Positions 1 to 7,563 of a stretch of DNA of 64,000 nucleotides are shown here, piece after piece. The translations under genes and the position numbers were made by a program. The stretch is taken from the NCBI RefSeq assembly GCF_003056345.1, contig NZ_PYWB01000008.1, positions 1-64,000 of the forward strand. The letters run 5' to 3'. Positions within the stretch are counted from its first letter, which is position 1. Every line of letters begins with the position of its first letter. Origin of the DNA: Devosia submarina (lineage in GTDB: Bacteria > Pseudomonadota > Alphaproteobacteria > Rhizobiales > Devosiaceae). Under the pieces are notes generated by a model that saw only the letters and a list, made by a program, of their open reading frames with translations, ran no database searches and was not told the DNA's origin.

Positions 1-2
1 AG

Positions 3-254
3 GCCAGCGGTAAGATCCCAGGATCAGTCCACGTTCCTCGCGGCATGCTGGAATTTCGTGCGGACGCCTCGACACAGTACCACGACAAGAACCTGACTCA
101 GGATCGACCCGTGATCCTGCATTGCGCCTCAGGTGGACGCTCCGCTCTGGGCGGCAAGACCCTCAAGGATATGGGTTATAAGAACGTCTACAATCTTGGT
201 GGCTTCAAGGACTGGGTAGATGGCGGTGGCGAGGTCGAGAAAGTGTCCAAATAA
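3..254 (+). CDS. Rhodanese-like domain protein, C-terminal part (start lies before the window)
   Basis: The frame is open from base 3, so the gene begins upstream of the window; the first internal ATG (45) is not a credible start because conserved rhodanese sequence (GKIPGSVHVPRGMLEF) precedes and spans it. The active-site loop is visible as HCASGGRSALGG, with Cys as the sulfur-carrying nucleophile, followed by the usual C-terminal GGFKDWVDGGGEVEK. Single-domain rhodaneses move sulfane sulfur from thiosulfate or persulfides to cyanide or thiols. The gene ends in a non-coding stretch and is followed by a decayed fragment on the opposite strand, so its functional context cannot be read from this side. 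Confidence 0.85.
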   Translation, partial: ASGKIPGSVHVPRGMLEFRADASTQYHDKNLTQDRPVILHCASGGRSALGGKTLKDMGYKNVYNLGGFKDWVDGGGEVEKVSK

Positions 255-400
255 CCTTCGCTCCTAACCTGAGGCTTGAGACTCCTGTGAACGAGTGCCT
301 GATGCACCTGCCGAGTGCTGTCTGCAGTGCGCCCTATTGCCGCCGTTCAGCGGCCTAACCGATCTACCCGAAAGCTGCCCTTCGGTCAGACACGTGCAAC

Positions 401-1426
401 CTAGAATGGAGGCTCAATTTGGCCTCCCTGGGCGAATGGACGAAAGCCACTTCGGCCCGACGCGCGGCAACCTGAAAGTATCGGTGCCGCAGGCCGTTTC
501 GACCGCCATGGAGACTCGCCAAGAAACTGCTCATCGGTGAAGCTTCTGGGTTCCCAACTAGATACGTCGAGGGATTTCTTGGCCAGTATCTCGTCAACAA
601 ATCGCTTCAGGAGTGATTTCCGTACCTGTACAGAGTAGATAAAGCGGAATTCCTGCTGGCGCAGCCCGTGTAGGGCTGGTGAACCCTCACCATACCTGTT
701 CTCGGTTGACTGGTGCTCGTAAAGCACCGTCCATTTCTTACCTTGGCCGTCGGTCCTCTGCACCGTCTCTGCGAATTCGGAGTGTGGGTCTGTCGAGAAG
801 GGCCAGTCGGGCAGTTGCGACTCCGTCACGTTCACGAGGGCGATCCATGGGGCGCCAACCCAGTTCTCTGCCCCTGTTTGCTCCAGCGTGGGTTCGCTCA
901 AAACGGGCGTGAGAATTGTGGGGGCAATATCGCGATGGAATCCGATGTCATGTGGATACTTGTAGTGTCGCGGCAGGCTTCCATAATCAGGGTCAAGCCA
1001 GAAGTTATCGGTAAGTCGACACAGTAGCTCATCTAGGGCAAGCCACTGGTATTTTTTTCCGATGCGCTCCGTTCTCGGACGGTCGCGTGAATAGCGCATG
1101 CCGGATGCCCGATCATTGAGGAGTCGACGCTCAGTCCAGCCTAGCTGGTAGGCCCTATTGCCAACCCAGCGCTGTGCCTTACGCGGATCCGAATTTCCGG
1201 GCTTTTTCTTAGTCCTTACCGGCCGATGAATAACCTTCTCTTGCGCCTCGCTTCGATATCGCTCGAGCTCAGCCGGACTAAGTAGCGCCATAAACGCGTC
1301 CTCAGTCGCCTTAACGCGCTTTTGCCAAGCATCCACCGCCGCACGAGAGGGTGGTCTGCGGGTTTCGAATGGAGTGGTTGTTATCCTGGCCCGGTATGGG
1401 TTGGCAATTTTTTCTGAAGCAGAACT
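401..1426 (-). pseudogene. C-terminal fragment of a very large NTPase, probably STAND/Avs-like defence family
   Basis: This frame is open from a stop at 1427–1429 to a stop at 401, about 340 codons. The only obvious start, GTG at 1336, has no good ribosome binding site, and plausible coding sequence (ANPYRARITTTPFETRR) precedes it. Motifs GNRAYQLGWTERR, ERIGKKYQWLALDELLCRL and FHRDIAPTIL match what I remember of the conserved C-terminal region of 1500–2000-residue NTPases in bacterial defence islands; that is recollection, not a search. No P-loop is present, so the NTPase core is missing. After ESPWR near codon 300 the sequence turns low-quality and Arg/Pro-rich, so the far C-terminus may be frameshifted. 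Bases 255–400 downstream hold nothing I recognise. Most likely a dead remnant truncated at the junction with the phage genes on its right. Confidence 0.5.
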
Positions 1427-1527
1427 TCATGCACATCGACATTGGGCCGGCACGTAGCTGGAACGACGGCGCTGGTTCCCGGGATTCTGAGCCATGCCAA
1501 AGGCAATACAGAAAGCCGTCGATCTGA
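1411..1527 (+). pseudogene. Possible tail of a phage endolysin (M15/DUF882-type peptidase)
   Basis: The plus-strand frame ending at 1525–1527 contains QNFMHIDIGPARSWN, which resembles the zinc-ligand His region and C-terminus of phage D-Ala-D-Ala carboxypeptidase-type endolysins (typically F-V/M-H-x-D-x-G-x-x-R-x-W). The rest of the gene is absent: upstream the frame runs into the opposite-strand NTPase fragment. Its end overlaps the holin-like start at 1494 by about 30 bases, as is common in lysis cassettes. The match is short, so this is tentative. Confidence 0.3.
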
Positions 1528-1784
1528 TCGTAAAGGACACTTGGCCGAAGCGCCGGCTGCTCATCTACGTCACCTTGGCTTTCTGTGCCCTGCATATTGC
1601 TGCGGCCATGGGAGCTGCGATCGCTGCCAACGACATGACAGCCGTCCTTAACTTGGCTGGATCTGCCTTCCTGCTCGGCGGCACCACCCTCACGACCTAC
1701 ATCTTTGGCGCCAACAGCGACGACAAAGACAAACGCAAGCACCTGCCAACGGCAACACCGCCCACCACTAAGCAGGGCGAGTGA
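1494..1784 (+). CDS. Small membrane protein, holin-like, of a phage lysis cassette
   Basis: A 96-residue protein with an amphipathic basic N-terminus, two hydrophobic stretches (about residues 22–43 and 46–70, separated by a short AANDMT turn) and a charged, Lys-rich tail (DDKDKRKH). This two-segment layout fits class II holins, which make inner-membrane pores for endolysin release, although no family signature is recognised. Its TGA at 1782–1784 shares its last A with the ATG of the next frame, showing tight translational coupling with the spanin genes. That neighbourhood, not the sequence alone, supports the holin call. I see no phage structural genes in the window, so the cassette is an isolated remnant. 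Confidence 0.55.
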   Translation: MPKAIQKAVDLIVKDTWPKRRLLIYVTLAFCALHIAAAMGAAIAANDMTAVLNLAGSAFLLGGTTLTTYIFGANSDDKDKRKHLPTATPPTTKQGE

Positions 1785-2120
1785 TGCCCAGCATACGTTC
1801 CATTCTGATGTACGGGGCTGGTCTAGCAATCGCCATGCTGCTGGCCTTCATCGCCGTGCAATCCATCCAGCTAGACGCCATTTGAGCGCCGGCTAACCGT
1901 AACCCAAACAGAGCTGGCATCGGAGCGAGCCGCAAATGCTGGCCTGCGCACCGCAATTGCTGAGCTGGAGAGCAACGCTGCGCAGCGCACGGAACGGCAG
2001 ACGGCTGTTTCAGAAGGCAAAGCGGCCATTGCTGCAACATCGAAAGGGCAGGACCGGCCGCTTTCGCCAGCAATGATTGAAGCGTTTCGTGCTGCGGACC
2101 GGATCGGAGATTTGCAATGA
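1784..2120 (+). pseudogene. Inner-membrane spanin (Rz-like), disrupted by one frameshift
   Basis: From ATG 1784 the frame encodes MPSIRSILMYGAGLAIAML and a hydrophobic N-terminal segment, then stops at TGA 1883 after 33 codons. Moving one base forward at about 1880 opens a frame that runs to TGA 2118–2120 and encodes an Ala/Glu-rich, coiled-coil-like segment (TQTELASERAANAGLRTAIA), ending in DRIGDLQ. One N-terminal membrane segment plus a periplasmic coiled coil is the i-spanin architecture. The end overlaps the next start as ATGA, which is typical of Rz/Rz1 pairs. A single-base indel therefore appears to have broken the gene; a sequencing error or programmed shift is possible but there is no obvious slippery site. 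Confidence 0.6.
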
Positions 2121-2362
2121 GGCGCCTTCTGACTTTCGCTGTTGCCGCTGTCCTTTGTCTGGCTGGCTGTGCTCGGCCGCCGATCGCTCCGGCGTCACTC
2201 CTTACATGCCTTGATCAGCCCAAATCCCCGTCTGGAAACGCCGCGGCGATGGACACTCACGGCGCCAACTATGTCGTCGATCTGGCTGCAGCCGGCCAAG
2301 ATTGCCGCTCCAACCTCGGTTCCGTTCGCCGGTTACTAACAGCACCGGAGGCCGGCCGATGA
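2117..2362 (+). CDS. Outer-membrane spanin lipoprotein (Rz1-like)
   Basis: An 81-residue protein starting with the signal peptide MRRLLTFAVAAVLCLAGC, whose LAGC is a good lipobox for acylation at Cys 18, followed by Pro-containing sequence (ARPPIAPASLLTC). Rz1-type o-spanins are short outer-membrane lipoproteins that pair with the inner spanin to fuse the membranes during phage lysis. The start overlaps the upstream i-spanin remnant by ATGA and the end overlaps the next gene by ATGA, so the order holin–Rz–Rz1 is preserved. With its partner frameshifted it is unlikely to work in lysis. Confidence 0.6.
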   Translation: MRRLLTFAVAAVLCLAGCARPPIAPASLLTCLDQPKSPSGNAAAMDTHGANYVVDLAAAGQDCRSNLGSVRRLLTAPEAGR

Positions 2363-2730
2363 GCGCCGACGAGATCAAGGTCTACATCGCAATTGCCGCA
2401 TCTGTTGTGTCCATACTGGTCGCAGTCGGGGGCTTCCTAAAGTTACGATCTGCCATGGCGGTCACTGAAGCTCCGCAGAAGAAACGTGTCGACGATCTTG
2501 AGCAAGACGTCAAAGACCTGCACACGGAGCTCGGTGGCGTAAAGACAGGCTTGGAAGCAGGTATCAGCAAAGTTCAAGACAGCTTAGCAAGCCTGACTCA
2601 CGCCTTGGGCGAAGTGAAGACAAAGGTCAAAATTCTTTTTGACCGCGACGGACGTGATGAAGCTCGTGCTGCAGCAGCGCAGACCTTCGCTGCCAAGCGG
2701 CCTGGCCGGCCGCGAAAGCCGGTGCCCTGA
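2359..2730 (+). CDS. Small membrane-anchored coiled-coil protein of the phage remnant
   Basis: I chose ATG 2359 (MSADEIKVYIAIAASVV) because it overlaps the stop of the spanin lipoprotein as ATGA; a longer frame from 2302 would run through that gene. The 123-residue product has one membrane segment at about residues 6–27, then a heptad-like region (KKRVDDLEQDVKDLHTELGG) and a basic, Ala-rich tail (AAKRPGRPRKPVP). No family is recognised. Proteins of this build are common beside phage lysis genes. It ends in TGATG, sharing one base with the next start. Confidence 0.55.
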   Translation: MSADEIKVYIAIAASVVSILVAVGGFLKLRSAMAVTEAPQKKRVDDLEQDVKDLHTELGGVKTGLEAGISKVQDSLASLTHALGEVKTKVKILFDRDGRDEARAAAAQTFAAKRPGRPRKPVP

Positions 2731-2930
2731 TGGGTATGGGTCAAGGTTTCGGCGACTGGGGATCGGCGGTGCGGCAAGATCCGTCTGCCATCCTGGTGTT
2801 TCAGATCATCCGAGACTACGGCCTCGAGACCTCGCACGAACGCTGGAGCTGTATACATCCAAAGCGGCTCTACTCCTTGTCCCGAAAGGGTCAACGGCAG
2901 CTGGAGCGAAGGCAGGCAAAGGCGTCCTGA
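2730..2930 (+). CDS. Small protein of unknown function, last gene of the phage remnant
   Basis: A 66-residue frame whose ATG shares its A with the stop of the preceding gene. It has no signal peptide or membrane segment; the C-terminus is basic (SLSRKGQRQLERRQAKAS), which could bind nucleic acid, but no domain is recognised. The overlap is the main support that it is translated. Confidence 0.4.
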   Translation: MGMGQGFGDWGSAVRQDPSAILVFQIIRDYGLETSHERWSCIHPKRLYSLSRKGQRQLERRQAKAS

Positions 2931-3454
2931 GCCTCACTCCCATCATGGCACGACGTATTGGGCCATGATCTCGCAAAGGCGCGCTTCTTCCAAAACACTC
3001 AAGACCATGGCGAGGCGTTCCGTTTTTTTACGGAAGCCAAGAAGACGCGGCGGCTGGCTGAGCTCGTGGGCCACAACGTCGACCACCATCCGAACAGGAG
3101 ACCATGTTGACCCAGGCATTCGGCAAGCCGTTTGGTCGCCCAACCGCCCTCAACCGGCGGAGTGTCGACCAGCTTGAGCTGCATTGTGGGGATGAACTTG
3201 AGTGGTGAGGAATCGAGTGCAGATTCAGAGTCCGCGGACTGTCCGCCTTTTTGCGGGGGCTGGGCTTACGCCCGCCATGGATTACTCGTGTACATACTGG
3301 CTGACTCAATTCGCGTGACGAAATTGGTTCCGGCAAGGATCGGAGAGCTTATCCACAGCCCCAATCCTTCACGACCGGTGCAGGCGTGGAAGATTGGACT
3401 TGCGTCCTAAACGCGTCCTAATCCACGCGATGCTACATTGAGATGGAAAAGGCA
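2931..3454 (+). other. Decayed island DNA without a convincing gene
   Basis: Several short frames exist on both strands, none with a start site, operon context or recognisable motif. The minus-strand frame 2943–3143 (MVVDVVAHELSQPPRLLGF) is the most protein-like, but adjoining frames on that strand break within 100–200 bases. I read this as degraded sequence between the phage remnant and the tRNA gene. No integrase is visible although its usual place would be here. Confidence 0.4.
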
Positions 3455-3482
3455 AGGCCGGAAACCTGAGGATTTCCGGCCT
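3455..3482 (-). terminator. Rho-independent terminator of tRNA-Met
   Basis: A perfect 10-bp inverted repeat (AGGCCGGAAA / TTTCCGGCCT) with an 8-base loop, five bases beyond the CCA end of the tRNA gene; on the minus strand it is followed by a modest T-rich run (CCTTTTCC). Confidence 0.75.
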
Positions 3483-3487
3483 AAATT

Positions 3488-3564
3488 TGGTAGCGAAGCC
3501 CAGATTTGAACTGGGGACACACGGATTATGATTCCGCTGCTCTAACCAACTGAGCTACTCCGCC
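3488..3564 (-). tRNA. tRNA-Met (anticodon CAU, elongator type)
   Basis: The minus strand reads GGCGGAGTAGCTCAGTTGGT at its 5' end and folds into a full cloverleaf: acceptor GGCGGAG with CTTCGCT (one G·U at pair 5–68), D-loop AGTTGGTTAGA, anticodon stem GCGGA/TCCGT around loop ATCATAA, and T-arm CCCAG-TTCAAAT-CTGGG. CCA is encoded. The 5' half matches my memory of rhizobial elongator tRNA-Met rather than initiator tRNA (no run of three G:C pairs in the anticodon stem) or tRNA-Ile2. The T-arm and acceptor 3' strand differ from that memory. The 3' end faces the phage remnant, the usual layout for an integrase target. Confidence 0.9.
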
Positions 3565-3643
3565 TCATAGGCAGCTGGGCGAACCCAACGCTGCGACTTA
3601 CTAATTTTACCACGGGTGCGTGTCAAGTCGCTAGAGCCTTGTT

Positions 3644-5095
3644 TCAATGCCGAGCTTCCAATGCTGTGATCGCATCGCGCACCAGCACCAGATCGGCTTC
3701 GAACTTGGCGCGCTCCAGCGCCTGCTTTTCCCGATCAGGAATGCGCAAGAGATAGGAAGGATGGTTTGTCACGTAAAGGGTCGTGCCATCGTCCATGGTG
3801 ATTGGCGCACCACGCAATTTGCTGATGGTTGCCGTTCGGCCAAGAAGGCTTTGAGCCGCCGTTGCACCGAGCGCTACGATCACCTTGGGCTTGACGAACT
3901 CGATTTCGAGATTAAGCCAGAATCGGCAGGCGGTAATCTCCCCCCCATCGGGCTTCTGGTGAATACGTCGCTTGCCGCGCGGCTCGAACTTGAAGTGCTT
4001 GACCGCGTTCGTCACATACACGCGCGAGCGGTTGATACCGACCTTTTCGACAGCCGCGTCCAGCACCTTACCTGCCGGTCCGACAAACGGCTTGCCCGCC
4101 AGATCTTCCTGATCCCCAGGCTGCTCGCCCACAAACATGACTTGGGCATGTTCCGGCCCCTCGCCAAACACTGCCTGCGTGGCATGTTCGTAAAGCGGGC
4201 AACGCCGGCAACCCTGCACCGCGGCGCGGGCATCGGCCAAGGAAACGATCTCGCTTTCGGCTTCGGGCCTTATATCCTCCCGGGCCTTTTGCCGCACATG
4301 CCGCGATGGCGGCAAACTGGCTACGCGCTCAATCATGTCCTGCTCTGCTTCTCGTGCGCCGCGAATAAGGGGAGCAATGAGTTCGGCCTCGGGCAGGTTG
4401 CGCCAATATTTCACCGGCATCTCTGACTTCATCATCGCGACCTTGAGCCGCGCTGGATTGAAGATGGAGGAGAAATACGTCTTCCAATCGGCCTCGACTG
4501 CATCATCCTCGGGCACATCGGATTTCTGGCCGCCGGGACCGAACGCCAGGCTTTCCCCGTCCCAGAACGCCGATGCATAGGGGGTCACAATGGCCCAGAT
4601 CATGCCGGCGAACCGACGCGCGAAGAATGGTGCAGTCATCTCGAGGCAATAGTGCTCTGGCTCAAACCACGCGGCGAACCGCTCAAGCCCAGTGTCGTCC
4701 CGAATGGATCGGAAGCGCACAAAGGCCTTCATCTTGTGGCTGTCGCGGCGCACGGCACTCGCCAGCCGTACAAGGCGGGTAACATCAGGATCGGACGACA
4801 CTTCCAGAATAGATCGATCCGCCTGCAGCCGCCAGAGCAGGCGGTACAGCAAGGCGAAGCGCTCCGGATCGGAATTGGCGATGGCCGTCCGGGCCAGCTC
4901 GATAAAGGCTGGCGGAACCGATCCAACAGGCTGCTTGCCACTCGGAGGCTCGCCATCCCCACCGAACAGGCCAGCATCGGAGGCCGGATCGCGCCACTCC
5001 ACATCTTCGGGCGCAATGCCCGCCTGCAGCAAACCGCGCGCTGCTTTCCGCCATTCCTCGAAATCGTTTAGCGCCTGTAGGGTGATGGTTTGCAT
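3644..5095 (-). CDS. udgX: UdgX-type uracil-DNA glycosylase fused to a DUF4130 domain
   Basis: Residues 1–260 form the DUF4130/TIGR03915 domain (RLLWRLQADR, FVRFRSIRDD, YCLEMTAPFF). Residues 290–483 are a family-4-like uracil-DNA glycosylase with FVGEQPGDQEDLAGKPFVGP, the UdgX insertion loop GKRRIHQKPDGGE (His 379) and NHPSYLLR. In UdgX, the His of KRRIHQ attacks the uracil-bearing sugar and leaves the enzyme covalently bound to DNA. The 4Fe-4S Cys pair is C296/C299, with C390 further on; no fourth Cys is present in the glycosylase domain, so the cluster may use another ligand. Its ATG overlaps the upstream radical SAM stop as TAATG, so the two are co-translated and share a LexA-box promoter. 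The split into two domains is certain; the partner domain's activity is unknown. Confidence 0.92.
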   Translation of the reverse strand: MQTITLQALNDFEEWRKAARGLLQAGIAPEDVEWRDPASDAGLFGGDGEPPSGKQPVGSVPPAFIELARTAIANSDPERFALLYRLLWRLQADRSILEVSSDPDVTRLVRLASAVRRDSHKMKAFVRFRSIRDDTGLERFAAWFEPEHYCLEMTAPFFARRFAGMIWAIVTPYASAFWDGESLAFGPGGQKSDVPEDDAVEADWKTYFSSIFNPARLKVAMMKSEMPVKYWRNLPEAELIAPLIRGAREAEQDMIERVASLPPSRHVRQKAREDIRPEAESEIVSLADARAAVQGCRRCPLYEHATQAVFGEGPEHAQVMFVGEQPGDQEDLAGKPFVGPAGKVLDAAVEKVGINRSRVYVTNAVKHFKFEPRGKRRIHQKPDGGEITACRFWLNLEIEFVKPKVIVALGATAAQSLLGRTATISKLRGAPITMDDGTTLYVTNHPSYLLRIPDREKQALERAKFEADLVLVRDAITALEARH

Positions 5096-6330
5096 TAAAA
5101 CAGGCTAAGTTGCTCCGGTTGGGGCGTCAGCCTGGCGCGCAGGCGGGCATCGTCTGTGAGCCCGCCCGGTGTCCAATCCACCGCTTCGATGAACGGGCGA
5201 ACCTTGTCGATCGATCCAGCGATCCGCGCAACATCATCAAGCCGCAAGCTATGGTGCCGCCGCGTCTGGATCATCTTGTCGATGCTCTTAATGCCAAGCC
5301 CCGGCACGCGCAGCAGCATTTCCCGATCGGCGCGATTAACATCGACTGGGAAGCGATGGCGGTTCTTGAGCGCCCAGGCGAGCTTCGGATCGACTTGCAG
5401 ATCCAGCAGCCCCCCTTCCCCGCCCGAGACAATCTCGGGCACATCGAAGCCATAAAAGCGGATCAGCCAATCGGCCTGGTAGAGCCGATGCTCGCGCATG
5501 AGCGGTGGCGGCTTGAGCGGCAGGCGGGAGCTTGAATCGGGAATCGGCGAGAAAGCGGAATAGTAAACCCGGCGCAGCTTGTAGCCCGAATAAAGCCCCG
5601 CAGCCCGGTGCAAAATTGCGCCATCGTCAGCACCATCAGCGCCCACGATCATCTGTGTGGATTGGCCTGCCGGTGCAAATTTTTCCGGCTTTGCCTTGGC
5701 CTTTTTCTCCGGCTCGGCTTCATCCAGCTTGCCGCGGACGCGAGCCATGGCGGTGCGAATTTCGCTCGGGTTTTTTTCGGGCGCGAGATCGGCAAGGCCG
5801 ATGTCGGTGGGCATTTCGATGTTGGTGGAGAGCCGGTCCGCCCAGCGGCCGGCTTCGGCAAGGAGTTCGGGCGCGGCGTTGGGGATGAGCTTGAGGTGGA
5901 TATAGCCAGCAAATTTGTGCACCTCGCGCAGGGTGCGCGCGACGCGGACCAGTTCCTCCATTGTATAGTCGGGCGAACGGATAATGCCCGAGGACAGGAA
6001 CAGGCCTTCGATGTAATTTCGCTTGTAAAAATCAAGGGTTAGCTGCACCACCTCTTCCACGGAAAAGCGAGCGCGCTGCACGTTGGACGACGAGCGATTG
6101 ACGCAGTAAACGCAGTCATAAACGCAGAAATTGGTCAGCAGGATCTTGAGCAGGCTGATGCAGCGACCGTCTGGCGCATAGGAGTGGCAGATGCCGCTGC
6201 CCTCGGTTGACCCTATGCCGCCAGTGCCCGCGCTGGAGCGTTTTTCCGTCCCGCTTGAAGCGCAGGAGGCGTCGTATTTGGCAGCGTCAGACAGGATAGC
6301 GAGCTTGCGGCGGAGTGACAGAACGGTCAT
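5095..6330 (-). CDS. Radical SAM protein linked to UdgX (putative DNA modification/repair)
   Basis: The family (TIGR03916) is known to travel with UdgX–DUF4130 proteins; its reaction is not established. The protein has the cluster motif CVYDCVYC (CxxxCxxC) for the 4Fe-4S centre that cleaves S-adenosylmethionine, the barrel motif LFLSSGIIRSPDYTMEELV, and a C-terminal helix-hairpin-helix (LLRVPGLGIKSIDKMIQTRR) that fits DNA binding. I chose ATG 6330 (MTVLSLRRKLAIL) instead of ATG 6345, because the latter lies inside the LexA box and would place the operator within the gene. First gene of the two-gene operon ending with udgX. Confidence 0.9.
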   Translation of the reverse strand: MTVLSLRRKLAILSDAAKYDASCASSGTEKRSSAGTGGIGSTEGSGICHSYAPDGRCISLLKILLTNFCVYDCVYCVNRSSSNVQRARFSVEEVVQLTLDFYKRNYIEGLFLSSGIIRSPDYTMEELVRVARTLREVHKFAGYIHLKLIPNAAPELLAEAGRWADRLSTNIEMPTDIGLADLAPEKNPSEIRTAMARVRGKLDEAEPEKKAKAKPEKFAPAGQSTQMIVGADGADDGAILHRAAGLYSGYKLRRVYYSAFSPIPDSSSRLPLKPPPLMREHRLYQADWLIRFYGFDVPEIVSGGEGGLLDLQVDPKLAWALKNRHRFPVDVNRADREMLLRVPGLGIKSIDKMIQTRRHHSLRLDDVARIAGSIDKVRPFIEAVDWTPGGLTDDARLRARLTPQPEQLSLF

Positions 6331-6335
6331 TAAGT

Positions 6336-6350
6336 GTTCACCCATTGTTC
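6336..6350 (-). promoter_or_regulatory. LexA (SOS) box GTTC-N7-GTTC
   Basis: The plus strand has GTTC at 6336–6339 and again at 6347–6350, seven bases apart, a perfect alphaproteobacterial SOS operator. It ends six bases upstream of the chosen radical SAM start, where a repressor would block transcription of the radical SAM–udgX operon after DNA damage is absent. A divergent effect on the VOC gene (start 6547) is less likely at that distance. Confidence 0.75.
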
Positions 6351-6546
6351 ACTTTGACACTAACCTAAGCGCTTTAAAGTGCACACCAAAAAAGACATGT
6401 CTCGACAGATCGTGAAGCGTTCCGCTCTCCGTGGATTGTTCAGCTAAACGCACCAGTTTGTCGCTATTGTCCACCTCTTCCTCCCCATGCGTTTCCACTA
6501 CATTGTTCTCAACAACGGCGCACAGCGCCAGACAGGAGACACGATC

Positions 6547-7497
6547 ATGACGCTCGAACTTGGAGGCATTCACCACCTCACGGCAGTGACGGCCGAGGCA
6601 AAGAAGAATCTGGCATTTTATACCCAAACCCTGGGCATGCGGTTGATCAAGAAGACCGTGAATCAGGACGACACCACGGCCTATCACCTGTTCTATGGTG
6701 ATGGCGTGGCCTCCCCTGGCGCCGACCTCACCTTCTTCGACTTCGATGCCGCCCGCGAGCAGCGTGGCAATCACACGGTGAGCCGCACCGGTCTGCGTGT
6801 CGACAGCGAAGAGAGCCTGAACTGGTGGAAGAACCATTTGCAGACGCACAATGTCGGCACCTCGGCCATCAAGGAGCGCAATGGTCATCTCTCCCTCGAC
6901 TTCGAGGATTTCGAGGGCCAGCGCTTTCGGCTGGTGACAGACAGCGCCAACAAGGTCGTGCCCTGGGCCAAGTCGCCCGTACCGGCCGAGCGACAGATCA
7001 TCGGGCTTGGACCGATTTCGTTGGCCGTGCCACGGCTGGAACCGACCGAGGCGATGCTGACGCAGGTGATGAACATGCGAAAGGTGCGCTCTTATCCAGC
7101 AGCTAACGGGATGGCAGAAACCCATGTCTTCGAGATGGGTCCGGGCGGTCCGGCTGCAGAGCTGCATGTGGTAGTTGATCCCAGCGTCAAGCCAGCGCGG
7201 CCCGGCGCGGGCGGCGTGCACCACGTCGCCTTCCGCACGCCCGACCAGGACAGCTTGCGCGAGTGGATCCGGCACACCCAAAAGTTCGGCATCCGCTCCA
7301 GCGGGGAAGTCGAGCGGTTCTATTTCACCTCGCTCTACTTCCGCGAGCCCAATGGCATCCTGTTCGAGATCGCGACGGACGTCCCCGGCTTTGCCGCCGA
7401 CGAGCCGATGGAATCCCTGGGCGAAACCCTGTCCCTGCCGCCTTTCCTGGAAAGCCGCCGGGCCAGCATTGAGGCCAATCTCAAGCCTCTGGTTTAA
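6547..7497 (+). CDS. VOC-family ring-cleaving dioxygenase-like protein
   Basis: I chose ATG 6547 (MTLELGGIHHLTAVT), preceded by AGGAGA; an upstream in-frame ATG at 6487 has no ribosome binding site. The product of 316 residues has two vicinal-oxygen-chelate modules: GGIHHLTAVTAEAKKNLAFY…LGMRLIKKTVNQDD at the N-terminus and GAGGVHHVAFRTPDQDSLREW near residue 215. Metal ligands fit His of GIHHLT, His of GVHHVA and the Glu in GILFEIATD. This layout matches the MhqO/glyoxalase-type hydroquinone-linked dioxygenases; substrate cannot be read from sequence. It stands alone, divergent from the SOS operon and followed by a hairpin. Confidence 0.85.
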   Translation: MTLELGGIHHLTAVTAEAKKNLAFYTQTLGMRLIKKTVNQDDTTAYHLFYGDGVASPGADLTFFDFDAAREQRGNHTVSRTGLRVDSEESLNWWKNHLQTHNVGTSAIKERNGHLSLDFEDFEGQRFRLVTDSANKVVPWAKSPVPAERQIIGLGPISLAVPRLEPTEAMLTQVMNMRKVRSYPAANGMAETHVFEMGPGGPAAELHVVVDPSVKPARPGAGGVHHVAFRTPDQDSLREWIRHTQKFGIRSSGEVERFYFTSLYFREPNGILFEIATDVPGFAADEPMESLGETLSLPPFLESRRASIEANLKPLV

Positions 7498-7522
7498 GAA
7501 GAGCGTAATCCCTAGAAGTCGT

Positions 7523-7547
7523 GAACGGCGCCACCCCGGCGCCGTTC
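7523..7547 (+). terminator. GC-rich hairpin between the VOC gene and a membrane-protein gene
   Basis: Perfect 10-bp arms GAACGGCGCC and GGCGCCGTTC around the loop ACCCC, 25 bases after the VOC stop. There is no T-run, so it may stabilise the mRNA end or be a weak terminator. Confidence 0.5.
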
Positions 7548-7563
7548 ATGCTTGGGGAGCATC

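Noticed and set aside
2943-3336. Minus-strand small frames that could be a gene, such as MVVDVVAHELSQPPRLLGF
   Set aside because: Frames are short, overlap each other, and have no start site or family signature.
6349-7281. 310-codon minus-strand frame opposite the VOC gene
   Set aside because: Shadow; the VOC protein has recognisable motifs and a good ribosome binding site.
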